DNA from: Agarivorans albus
GTDB taxonomy: Bacteria; Pseudomonadota; Gammaproteobacteria; Enterobacterales; Celerinatantimonadaceae
Assembly (NCBI RefSeq): GCF_019670105.1
Contig: NZ_AP023032.1
Location: 1,606,972-1,670,971, forward strand
DNA: 64,000 bases
Direction: 5' to 3'
Part shown: piece by piece, positions 1-7,112 of the stretch
How positions within the stretch are numbered: position 1 is the stretch's first letter
How the letters are laid out: every line of letters begins with the position of its first letter
Program-made: the position numbers and the translations under genes
The notes under the pieces: model-generated
Databases searched by the model: none
Seen by the model: the letters and a program-made list of their open reading frames with translations, nothing else
Told to the model about the DNA's origin: nothing

Positions 1-1349
1 GTGTATTCTTGGTACTTATCATCAATGTCGCCCACAACTTGAATGATTTGTTCGCCAGCATCGTTAGCTGAGGTTTTTAAAAAGTAGTGTCCGCCACGTG
101 AGTAGTAAGCTACCAAACCTGCCATTTGCCGTGGTGAGCAGGGATCAAACTCTACAGCGGTTTCGCTGATGCAGTTAAATGCGGTAACTCGCTGCGCCAA
201 CATGCTTTGGTTGTAGCGTGAGTATAAGTAGTCACGGCCAGCTAGGCGCAGATAACCCGGTCGCTTGCTTAAAGATATCCATGATTCTTCAAATGGGTCT
301 TTTAGTGATTGGTATTTTACCGCTAAGGTGTTGCCATCAAAGTCATCACGGCTCGCTTCAACCGGCCAAGGTTGAGCCGCTAGTTTTGGCGCTTGGATCT
401 CCAGTCTTGGGGTTGTACCGCCTACAACATATGGCCAGTTATCACGCCACTCTACGTTTTGCAGGGCGGTTTCTCGACCTAAGGTACAGCGACCTTGGGC
501 ATATTTTGAAGTCTCTTTAGGATTTTCTGGGTCGCTGATTGGGCGGCCACAAAGGTGCGATAAATACCATTCGCCATTTTGGGTTTCTACTAAGAAGCCA
601 TGCCCCGCACGTTGCAATTCGGCATCATCTTGGTGGCGAGACGTTAGAATTGGGTTTTCTGGGTGCAGCTCATAGGGGCCCCAAACATTTTTGGCGCGGC
701 AGACAGTGACTGCGTGGTCGTATGATGTACCGCCTTCTGCAGTGATAAGGTAATACCAGCCATCTTTTTTAAGAATTTGTGGCCCTTCAGTACAGCCCAG
801 CTTGGTACCGTTAAATACTATTTTTTCTTCGCCAACTAGCTGACCTAACTCGGCATCAAACTCTTGTAGAACAATGCCACCAAAAAAGTCAGTTTTTTTG
901 CGGCCATCCCACACCATGTTTACCATGTATTTTTTGCCATCGTCATCATGAAACAGTGATGGGTCGAAGCCATAATTGCCTATAGATACAGGTTTACTCC
1001 ATGGGCCGCGAATGTCTTCGGCGCTTACCACATAGCTGGGAGTAGACATCCAAGTGCCGCCACGACAAGAATGCACGTTAGAAAAACAGCACCAAAACTT
1101 GCCATCGGCATAACTTAAGGCTGGCGCATACACACCTTCGGAGTTATCCATGCCTCGCATATCTAGGTGGTCAACGGTGTTAAGTACATGGCCGATAATT
1201 CGCCAGTTCACTAGATCTTTAGAGTGGTGGAGCATGATGCCCGGAAACCATTCGAAAGTAGAGGTAGCAATGTAGTAATCGTCTTCTACGCGGATAATCG
1301 ATGGATCGGGACGAAAACCAGTAAGAATAGGGTTAGTAATAGTAGCCAT
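1..1349 (-). CDS. GH43 beta-xylosidase, 3' end cut off by the window
   Basis: A glycoside hydrolase family 43 enzyme that probably releases xylose (or arabinose) from xylo-oligosaccharides. Reading the minus strand from the ATG at 1349 gives 449 codons with no stop. The N-terminus has the family signature RPDPSIIRVEDDYYIATSTF, in which Asp15 is the expected general base. FDPSLFHDDDGK around residue 129 carries the pKa-modulating Asp, and CTEGPQI around residue 188 carries the general-acid Glu. After about residue 310 the protein enters the C-terminal beta-sandwich usual in XynB-type enzymes, which are about 530-540 aa, so roughly 85 residues lie outside. An AGGAG ribosome site precedes the start. 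No signal peptide is seen, so it is probably cytoplasmic and acts on imported oligosaccharides. The gene is divergent from an AraC-type regulator. Confidence 0.88.
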   Translation of the reverse strand, partial: MATITNPILTGFRPDPSIIRVEDDYYIATSTFEWFPGIMLHHSKDLVNWRIIGHVLNTVDHLDMRGMDNSEGVYAPALSYADGKFWCCFSNVHSCRGGTWMSTPSYVVSAEDIRGPWSKPVSIGNYGFDPSLFHDDDGKKYMVNMVWDGRKKTDFFGGIVLQEFDAELGQLVGEEKIVFNGTKLGCTEGPQILKKDGWYYLITAEGGTSYDHAVTVCRAKNVWGPYELHPENPILTSRHQDDAELQRAGHGFLVETQNGEWYLSHLCGRPISDPENPKETSKYAQGRCTLGRETALQNVEWRDNWPYVVGGTTPRLEIQAPKLAAQPWPVEASRDDFDGNTLAVKYQSLKDPFEESWISLSKRPGYLRLAGRDYLYSRYNQSMLAQRVTAFNCISETAVEFDPCSPRQMAGLVAYYSRGGHYFLKTSANDAGEQIIQVVGDIDDKYQEY

Positions 1350-1440
1350 AGTTACTCCTAAAGTTTGTACTGGTAATTTATTGCTTTAAATTGTGCTTAT
1401 ATGTAAGTTATAGGCTTTAAAGTATAAAAATATTGCTATT

Positions 1441-2316
1441 ATGGCTGCGCATCCTCTCAGTTTTGAAAACATCCACCTTCCTCAGGGAAAATCCTACTAT
1501 TTGCGCCGCTTTCACTTCATTGATGAACCTAGTTTAGAGATCCCAACTCACTTTCACATGCTATGCGAGGTTATGCTGTTTAAAAAGATCAAAGGGCAGG
1601 TGGGGATCGACGGGCAATCAATAGAGTTAAACGATAATTCACTGGTATTTGTTCCTTCATTGGCGATGCACGAAATGGAGATGCAAGGTGAGGAGCGAGA
1701 GTTTAGTCTGCTGCAGTTTCAGCGATATTTATATAGCGAGTTAGCCTTATTGGATGTGGCCTCTCAATTAGAGAAGCCTTTAGTGTTGCAACTTAATGAC
1801 CAGCAAGCAGGGTACTTACATAGCCAATTTGCTTGGTTAGAGAACGTAGATAACAACAATGATGGACGGAATTTGGCACATAGCTTATTGCGCACATTAT
1901 TTTTGTTTTTGGCCGGCCAGCAATCTCGTTGCCAATTTAGTACCGAAAAAAATGCTACCGTATTAAAAGAAAACAAAGGCTTAGCAAAAATTATCCCTTT
2001 GCTTCACCATCTAGAGAACCACCAAACACTTAACTTAAGCTTGCAACAAGCCGCTGATATTTGTGGTATGTCGAGATACCATTTTTCACGGGTATTTAAG
2101 TCTTTGTTTGCCCAAAACTATAAAGATTATTTACTTAAACGAAAAATTAATACTGCAGTTGCGATGCTCAGCGACAGTAAGCAAAGCATTACCCAAATAG
2201 CTTATGCCTGTGAGTTTTCCGATAGCGCTTATTTTTGTGCCAAGTTTAAGCAAGTAATGGGCATGTCACCGGGTCAGTTTCGCCAATCCACTCAAACGGT
2301 GTTGTCTTTTGGCTAG
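1441..2316 (+). CDS. AraC-family transcriptional regulator
   Basis: A 291-residue sugar-type AraC regulator. Residues 1-100 look like the cupin ligand-binding domain (PTHFHMLCEVMLF, VFVPSLAMHEMEM). Residues about 185-285 hold the double helix-turn-helix, with LSLQQAADICGMSRYHFSRVFK as the first helix pair and ITQIAYACEFSDSAYFCAKFKQ as the second. It is divergent from the GH43 gene across 91 bp, so it probably controls that gene in response to xylose or an oligosaccharide; this is inferred from position. No clear ribosome site precedes the ATG, so the start is less certain than the reading frame. The stop codon lies two bases before an inverted-repeat element. Confidence 0.88.
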   Translation: MAAHPLSFENIHLPQGKSYYLRRFHFIDEPSLEIPTHFHMLCEVMLFKKIKGQVGIDGQSIELNDNSLVFVPSLAMHEMEMQGEEREFSLLQFQRYLYSELALLDVASQLEKPLVLQLNDQQAGYLHSQFAWLENVDNNNDGRNLAHSLLRTLFLFLAGQQSRCQFSTEKNATVLKENKGLAKIIPLLHHLENHQTLNLSLQQAADICGMSRYHFSRVFKSLFAQNYKDYLLKRKINTAVAMLSDSKQSITQIAYACEFSDSAYFCAKFKQVMGMSPGQFRQSTQTVLSFG

Positions 2317-2317
2317 G

Positions 2318-2515
2318 TAACCTGAGCTCGAGATAATAAACCGGTTTCTAGCGGCTACTTTTACTTATTTCGGTGTTGAAGCTACTTGCAATAGGCTAGC
2401 TATTGGCGCGCAGCTTCGCCTTGAACTAAGCAAAACTATTTCGCTAGAAACATGAAGCTAGATTAAGTACTGGGTTGCTGAGTTATCGTCACTTCTTTAG
2501 CCAGAGCTCAGGTTA
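2318..2515. repeat. Candidate MITE-like element (family C, single copy here)
   Basis: The stretch is bounded by a perfect 12-bp inverted repeat: TAACCTGAGCTC at 2318-2329 and GAGCTCAGGTTA at 2504-2515. Nested inside is a 9-bp inverted pair, TTTCTAGCG (2345-2353) and CGCTAGAAA (2442-2450). There is no open reading frame. Only one copy is in the window, so its repeat nature is inferred from the symmetric ends. It begins two bases after the araC-type stop codon and could act as a terminator or a mobile remnant. Confidence 0.45.
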
Positions 2516-2707
2516 AGTAAGACTGAATAGTTAATCCGCTATAATTTTGGTGTGCATCAATAAGCATCAACCTTTTGTAAGTTGTAGCCTCCAAGCCTTG
2601 TTAGTTAACTTTCATAATCCAGCTAGAAAATACTGTTATTTTAGCTGCTTAGAAAAACTTCTCTTAAATTGTGAGAAAATTCAGCTAGGCTGTAGTTAAC
2701 AAATTTA
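2516..2707. other. Gene-free spacer
   Basis: An AT-rich stretch between the family C and family A elements. I see no gene, clear promoter or terminator in it. Confidence 0.5.
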
Positions 2708-2867
2708 TACCAATCACACTAAGTAAGGGATCAGAAATATCGCAGGAAAAATGCTCGAGAACAAGGCAGAATTTTTCGATAAGTAGTTATTCTACAATCA
2801 AAAATTCTAACGCAGTTATCGAGTATTTTAACCAGATAGAATGAACAGTTACTTAGTACGATTGGTA
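2708..2867 (+). repeat. Family A dispersed repeat, copy 1
   Basis: A 160-bp non-coding element closely matching 44185-44345 in the same orientation. Its ends are imperfect 19-bp inverted repeats: TACCAATCACACTAAGTAA at the left and TTACTTAGTACGATTGGTA at the right (17 of 19 pairing). An inner pair, GAATTTTT and AAAAATTC, flanks the centre, so the whole element can fold as a long hairpin. It ends 24 bp before the ATG of the next gene. It has no transposase, so it would have been moved in trans if it is mobile. Confidence 0.85.
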
Positions 2868-2891
2868 TTAACAGTAGATTAGGGGTGTTTA

Positions 2892-4334
2892 ATGCGAATA
2901 CTGGTTATTGGAGCATTGGGTACTATTGGCCGAAAGCTGGTGCCGGCTTTGGTTGGTGCTGGTCATCATGTGAGTGTTAGTTCGCGCGATCCTAATAAAC
3001 CAGCGCCTTGGCCAGAGTTAAGTTGTCCGCGCTTTACCTTAGATTTGCTGGAGCCTAGTAGCCTGCCAGATGCACTGGAAGACGTTGATCTTGTGTATTA
3101 CCTAATGCATGGCATGAGCGATGGTCAGGCTCATAGTGAGCTAGAGGCGATTGCCGCCAAAAACCTTGCAGATGCAGCAGCTGCGGCCGAGGTCCAGCGT
3201 ATTATTTACATGGGCAGCTTAGTGTCGGTTAAACCCAAGTCTGAGCACATGCTTGCACGTATAGCGACTGGTGAAGCTTTGGCATCAAGCGGCGTTGCAG
3301 TTACCGAGCTGCGCGCTGGCATTATTATTACACCGGGTTCAGCAGCTTTTGAGGTGATGCGCGACTTGGTGGGACACATGCCTTTGGCCTTTGTACCCAA
3401 AGCCATTGAAACGAAAGCCCCACCAATAGCCTTAGAAAACGTGCTCCATTACTTGGTTAAACTCGCCAATATGCCAGAAACGGCCGGGATGGTATTAGAT
3501 GCTGCAGGCCCAGAATGGTTAAGCTATCGACAGCTTATGTTACGTATTGCTAAGCATTTAAATAAGTCGATAAAAATTATGGTGCTACCAGGTCTTCCAA
3601 TTAAGCTTGCTTGCACCGTTTTAGGTTTAATAACCTCTGTGCCACAAAGTTTGGCTAAGGCTTTAATTGCTGGATTAGCTGAGCAGTTGGAGGCCAAGCC
3701 CGAAGTATTACGTGGCTTAATTCCCCAAAAATTAATGCCAATTGATGATGCCATTGCGCAGGTATTTGAAGAGGAGCAAGTACATACTTACCCTAAGCGC
3801 TGGCAAGATGGCGTGCCCACCTTCAGAAACTTTTCCTCATTGCATGGCTTTTATGCCAAAGCGGCAAAAAAAACCGTCACGGTGAATGCCTCTGCAGCAA
3901 ATATCTGGCGAGTAATAAATCTACTAGGGGGGAAGCATCGTTACTTTTATCTCGATGTGCTGTGGGCTATGCGCGAATGGATGGATTTTGCTGTTGGAGG
4001 AAAAGGCAGAGAACACGGGCGCAGTGATTATCGAACGCTACGGGTAGGAGAGCGAGTCGATTCTTGGACCATCTTGAGTGTTGAAGAAGATGAATGTTTA
4101 GTGATGCGCTTTGGTATGAAAGCGCCCGGGGGCGGAGGTATGCAAATTAGTATCGAGCCTTTGAGTGAAAATAAACACCAACTGGAAGTGGCTTTGTATT
4201 GGCATCCGGCCGGTTTTTGGGGCCTTGTATATTGGTACTTTTTTGCGCCTTGGCATGGCTGGTTACTCTGGGGGATGACTAAAAACATGGCCAAGTTGGC
4301 AGAGCAAAATCAGCAAGCTGAAGAACAAAAGTAG
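2892..4334 (+). CDS. SDR-type NAD(P)-binding protein with C-terminal DUF2867 domain
   Basis: A 480-residue protein. Residues 1-300 form an atypical short-chain dehydrogenase fold with the dinucleotide-binding loop GALGTIGRKLVPAL at residues 7-20, in the NmrA/YbjT-like group. Residues about 325-475 match the DUF2867 type domain, with TVTVNASAANIWRVINLLGG, a WAMREWMD segment and a hydrophobic tryptophan-rich end that may touch the membrane. The substrate is unknown. AGGGG precedes the ATG. A family A repeat ends 24 bp upstream and may carry or disturb its promoter. It converges on the aldo-keto reductase gene, with a hairpin starting in its stop codon. Confidence 0.8.
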   Translation: MRILVIGALGTIGRKLVPALVGAGHHVSVSSRDPNKPAPWPELSCPRFTLDLLEPSSLPDALEDVDLVYYLMHGMSDGQAHSELEAIAAKNLADAAAAAEVQRIIYMGSLVSVKPKSEHMLARIATGEALASSGVAVTELRAGIIITPGSAAFEVMRDLVGHMPLAFVPKAIETKAPPIALENVLHYLVKLANMPETAGMVLDAAGPEWLSYRQLMLRIAKHLNKSIKIMVLPGLPIKLACTVLGLITSVPQSLAKALIAGLAEQLEAKPEVLRGLIPQKLMPIDDAIAQVFEEEQVHTYPKRWQDGVPTFRNFSSLHGFYAKAAKKTVTVNASAANIWRVINLLGGKHRYFYLDVLWAMREWMDFAVGGKGREHGRSDYRTLRVGERVDSWTILSVEEDECLVMRFGMKAPGGGGMQISIEPLSENKHQLEVALYWHPAGFWGLVYWYFFAPWHGWLLWGMTKNMAKLAEQNQQAEEQK

Positions 4335-4364
4335 TCCACCATTAATCACGACAAATGGTGGACT
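4333..4364. terminator. Hairpin between convergent genes
   Basis: A perfect 11-bp stem, AGTCCACCATT pairing with AATGGTGGACT across a 10-base loop. It starts inside the stop codon of the DUF2867 gene and ends 6 bp from the stop of the convergent reductase gene. There is no strong T-run, so termination efficiency is uncertain. Confidence 0.55.
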
Positions 4365-4370
4365 TAAACC

Positions 4371-5423
4371 CTAGTAAGGTGCTGGGTAGCGTTTAAATAC
4401 TTCACCAATGTCGGCCATTGCCTTCTCACTTAAAGGCATAGCAAATGCGGCAATGTCTTCTTCTAGCTGCTGCATGCTGGTGGCACCAATAATGGTAGAG
4501 CTCACTCCGTCTACTTGGTCACACCAAGCTAAGGCCAATTGCGCAGGCGTATAGCCATAATGGGCTGCTAAGTCGGCATAGGCTGCAACCGCTTGGTGAG
4601 CAAGTTCAGTATCGCGGAAAATTCCGTTGCGTTGCATAAAGGTCCAGCGGCTGCCTTCTGGGCGAGCGCCGTTGGCATATTTACCACTAAGCATCCCCCC
4701 TGCTAGCGGAGACCAAGGCAAATAGGCAATATCCTCTTGCACACAATTCTCAATTAAATAAGGCCAATCTTTAGCGTGCAACAAGCTAAACTCGTTTTGA
4801 ATTGACACCATACGCGGCAAGTTATGTTGTTCACTCAGCTTTAGGTAGGTATTAATACCCCAAGGGGTATCATCAGATAAACCGCAGTGACGAATTTTTC
4901 CGGCTTCTACACAGCGCTGCAAACCTTGCAGGATATCTAGCATCTGCGCTTGATGGTCGGCTGCATCTATTGCGGTTGGTTGAATATGGTTCGGCCAGTG
5001 TTTACCAAAGTGTGGAGTGGAGCGATTAGGCCAGTGCAGTTGGTACAAATCAATATAGTCGGTTTGTAAACGCTTTAATGAGGCATCTACTGCAGCTACC
5101 ACTTCTTCACCATTGATAGGGCCGCCATTACGCACCCAAGGCAAGCCTGCACCGGCAATTTTAGTCGCAATAATTACATCGTTACGTTTCTGCTTGTTGG
5201 CCGCAAGCCAATTGCCAATAATGGCTTCGGTTTTGCCGTAGGTATCTGGGGAAGGTGGAACGGCATACATTTCCGCTGTATCGATAAAATTAACCCCTTG
5301 GCTTAGGGCGTAATCAATCTGTTGATTAGCGTCTTGCTGATTATTTTGTAGGCCCCAGGTCATACTGCCTAAGCACACTCGCGAAACTGATAAGTTACTG
5401 CTGCCAAGTTTAGAAAAATTCAT
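4371..5423 (-). CDS. tas: Aldo-keto reductase, Tas-like
   Basis: About 350 residues, the length of E. coli Tas, a TIM-barrel NADPH-dependent oxidoreductase whose physiological substrate is unclear. The catalytic tetrad is visible: Asp and Tyr in FIDTAEMY, Lys in IIATKIAG and His in LYQLHWPNR. The start MNFSKLGSSNLSVS is chosen because it aligns with the family start. An upstream in-frame ATG at 5459 would add 12 unrelated residues. The gene faces the DUF2867 gene with a hairpin between them. Confidence 0.85.
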   Translation of the reverse strand: MNFSKLGSSNLSVSRVCLGSMTWGLQNNQQDANQQIDYALSQGVNFIDTAEMYAVPPSPDTYGKTEAIIGNWLAANKQKRNDVIIATKIAGAGLPWVRNGGPINGEEVVAAVDASLKRLQTDYIDLYQLHWPNRSTPHFGKHWPNHIQPTAIDAADHQAQMLDILQGLQRCVEAGKIRHCGLSDDTPWGINTYLKLSEQHNLPRMVSIQNEFSLLHAKDWPYLIENCVQEDIAYLPWSPLAGGMLSGKYANGARPEGSRWTFMQRNGIFRDTELAHQAVAAYADLAAHYGYTPAQLALAWCDQVDGVSSTIIGATSMQQLEEDIAAFAMPLSEKAMADIGEVFKRYPAPY

Positions 5424-5553
5424 GTTAGGTCCGTTAATCAACGTGAGCAAATAAGGCATTAGCTTATGCTAATGCCTATTTAATTTGCAAACCTAAGCAG
5501 TAGGTATTTTGCTTAAAAGGTCATTTGGTTTAGTAAAGATATGCTTCTAATTC

Positions 5554-6900
5554 TCAGAACATAAAATATTCTGCAGCAATCGGGTAAGAAGCGCATATCT
5601 CATGACCAAAAACATCGTTGATAGTGGCGTAGTAAGTTTGGTCACTAAGCGCGCCTTCTTGAAACTCCACATTTAGCCAAATATCGGCTAGGCTAACGCT
5701 GTAAAGGCTAGGATTAACTATAGAACCGTCTGAACCTACAATTTCAAGGTTTAGTTGTTGGGGGCTAACAGGAATAGGCATAATAGCTATTCTAGCCGTT
5801 TTTTGGGGGGCGTTAATTAGTATTTGTGTCGAGAGACTTTGCATACAAAAAGCAGCTTCAAGCCCAACGGGAGTCTCGTAATAGTTATAATCATGATGCT
5901 GCTTATTTAATCGGTGATTTCGAGCCGTAAAGCTTAACCTATGTTCTCTATTTATCGGAAACACATAATTAGCTCGTGAAAAATCATGAGTATATGCACC
6001 ATAGTTTTCGACTTCGGCGCTTATTATATAATTGGCTTCGTAGTCTTCAATCGCGTATTCAGTGGTTTCTTCCAACTTTATATTAAGTACAGAGTTTAAG
6101 TTGTCGATAAACTCTATTTCGCCTGCCGTTACTCTATTACGTACCGTCGTAATAGGTGTAATAGTGCTAATAGACGCTTGATTTATGCTGTTGTAGCCGC
6201 CTGATTTTAGAAGCCCATCATAGCTGATGGCATGCTGACCAAGTCGATAGTCGAGTTGTCGTATTATAGTTAATTCTTCAAATGTAATTGTTGTGGATAA
6301 AATGTCATAGAGTTTAGCATCTAGAATAAGCGGGGTAGTAAAGATGACTTCAGTCGAAGAGTTATAGTTATCGTTGCTGTATTGCCTTAATTCAACGCTA
6401 TAGTTTGTCAAACTTTTAGCTATTTCCGAATCACGGCGACTGTATGCTAAATCTTTTAGATCTAATTGACCCGAAAAATCTAATATGAAACCATTTAAAC
6501 TAACGTTGTCTAGTTTTAGGTCAATATCGCCCGTGATTCGATAAAACGAATCTAAACCTTCATATAAGGTGCACTGCTGAAAACTGGCGCTAAACTTATC
6601 ACCTACTAGTGAAAGCTCAATTCTAGGGCTGTCTACAGTTGTGTGCTGAGAGGAAAGGCACTCGATATGAGTGAGGCTTGGGTCTTCTATTTTTTTGTGT
6701 AGTGCCGCTATAACTGTATCAATTAGGTAAAACTGAGAGTTAGCCTCGTTAAGAGCTCTTCCAGTATGTATATAACTGTCGTGTACATTGGTGCTAACTC
6801 GTTCCTTGGATAGTTTTTCAGTTGAGCTATTACAAGCACTTAGGCCTAAGGTGGCTATAATCAGTAAACTACTGATTACGACTTTATGATGAGATGACAT
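5554..6900 (-). CDS. Lipoprotein of unknown function
   Basis: A 448-residue protein I do not recognise. It starts MSSHHKVVISSLLIIATLGL followed by SAC, a lipoprotein signal with lipobox LSAC, so it should be anchored to a membrane at Cys23 or nearby. The rest has many Tyr, Asn, Ser and Thr and alternating beta-like stretches (DIDLKLDNVSLNGFILDFSG), suggesting a beta-rich extracytoplasmic domain. AGGAAAG precedes the start. By eye its sequence is more AT-rich than its neighbours, which may mark a recently acquired gene. It is divergent from the hrpB-like gene across a 7-bp tandem repeat. Confidence 0.7.
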   Translation of the reverse strand: MSSHHKVVISSLLIIATLGLSACNSSTEKLSKERVSTNVHDSYIHTGRALNEANSQFYLIDTVIAALHKKIEDPSLTHIECLSSQHTTVDSPRIELSLVGDKFSASFQQCTLYEGLDSFYRITGDIDLKLDNVSLNGFILDFSGQLDLKDLAYSRRDSEIAKSLTNYSVELRQYSNDNYNSSTEVIFTTPLILDAKLYDILSTTITFEELTIIRQLDYRLGQHAISYDGLLKSGGYNSINQASISTITPITTVRNRVTAGEIEFIDNLNSVLNIKLEETTEYAIEDYEANYIISAEVENYGAYTHDFSRANYVFPINREHRLSFTARNHRLNKQHHDYNYYETPVGLEAAFCMQSLSTQILINAPQKTARIAIMPIPVSPQQLNLEIVGSDGSIVNPSLYSVSLADIWLNVEFQEGALSDQTYYATINDVFGHEICASYPIAAEYFMF

Positions 6901-6969
6901 AACTTTCCTTGTTAGATTTTAATCATTTTTTTCAATGACTTAATTGTTTCTTGTATCTTATAAAGTTAT

Positions 6970-7002
6970 TTGTCACTTGTCACTTGTCACTTGTCACTTG
7001 TC
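6970..7002. repeat. Heptanucleotide tandem repeat, about 4.7 units
   Basis: Four perfect head-to-tail copies of TTGTCAC plus TTGTC lie in the 212-bp spacer between the divergent lipoprotein and helicase genes. Arrays like this can change length by slipped-strand mispairing. As it is outside coding sequence, a change would alter promoter spacing and not a reading frame. Confidence 0.9.
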
Positions 7003-7112
7003 TATGAAGGCCTTTGTCATACTATCTTATTGTGTGAAATGAATAGAATTTAGCTTTGCTGAACAACAATAAAAAACTATGATCGCAGCAACTTTCCTCA
7101 CTAATAGTCAAT

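Noticed and set aside
218-520. 100-codon open frame on the plus strand
   Set aside because: It lies opposite the GH43 gene, which has clear family motifs. Its translation shows no recognisable domain.
6970-7002. Possible short CRISPR array
   Set aside because: The units are 7 bp, directly joined with no spacers, and there are no cas genes in the window.
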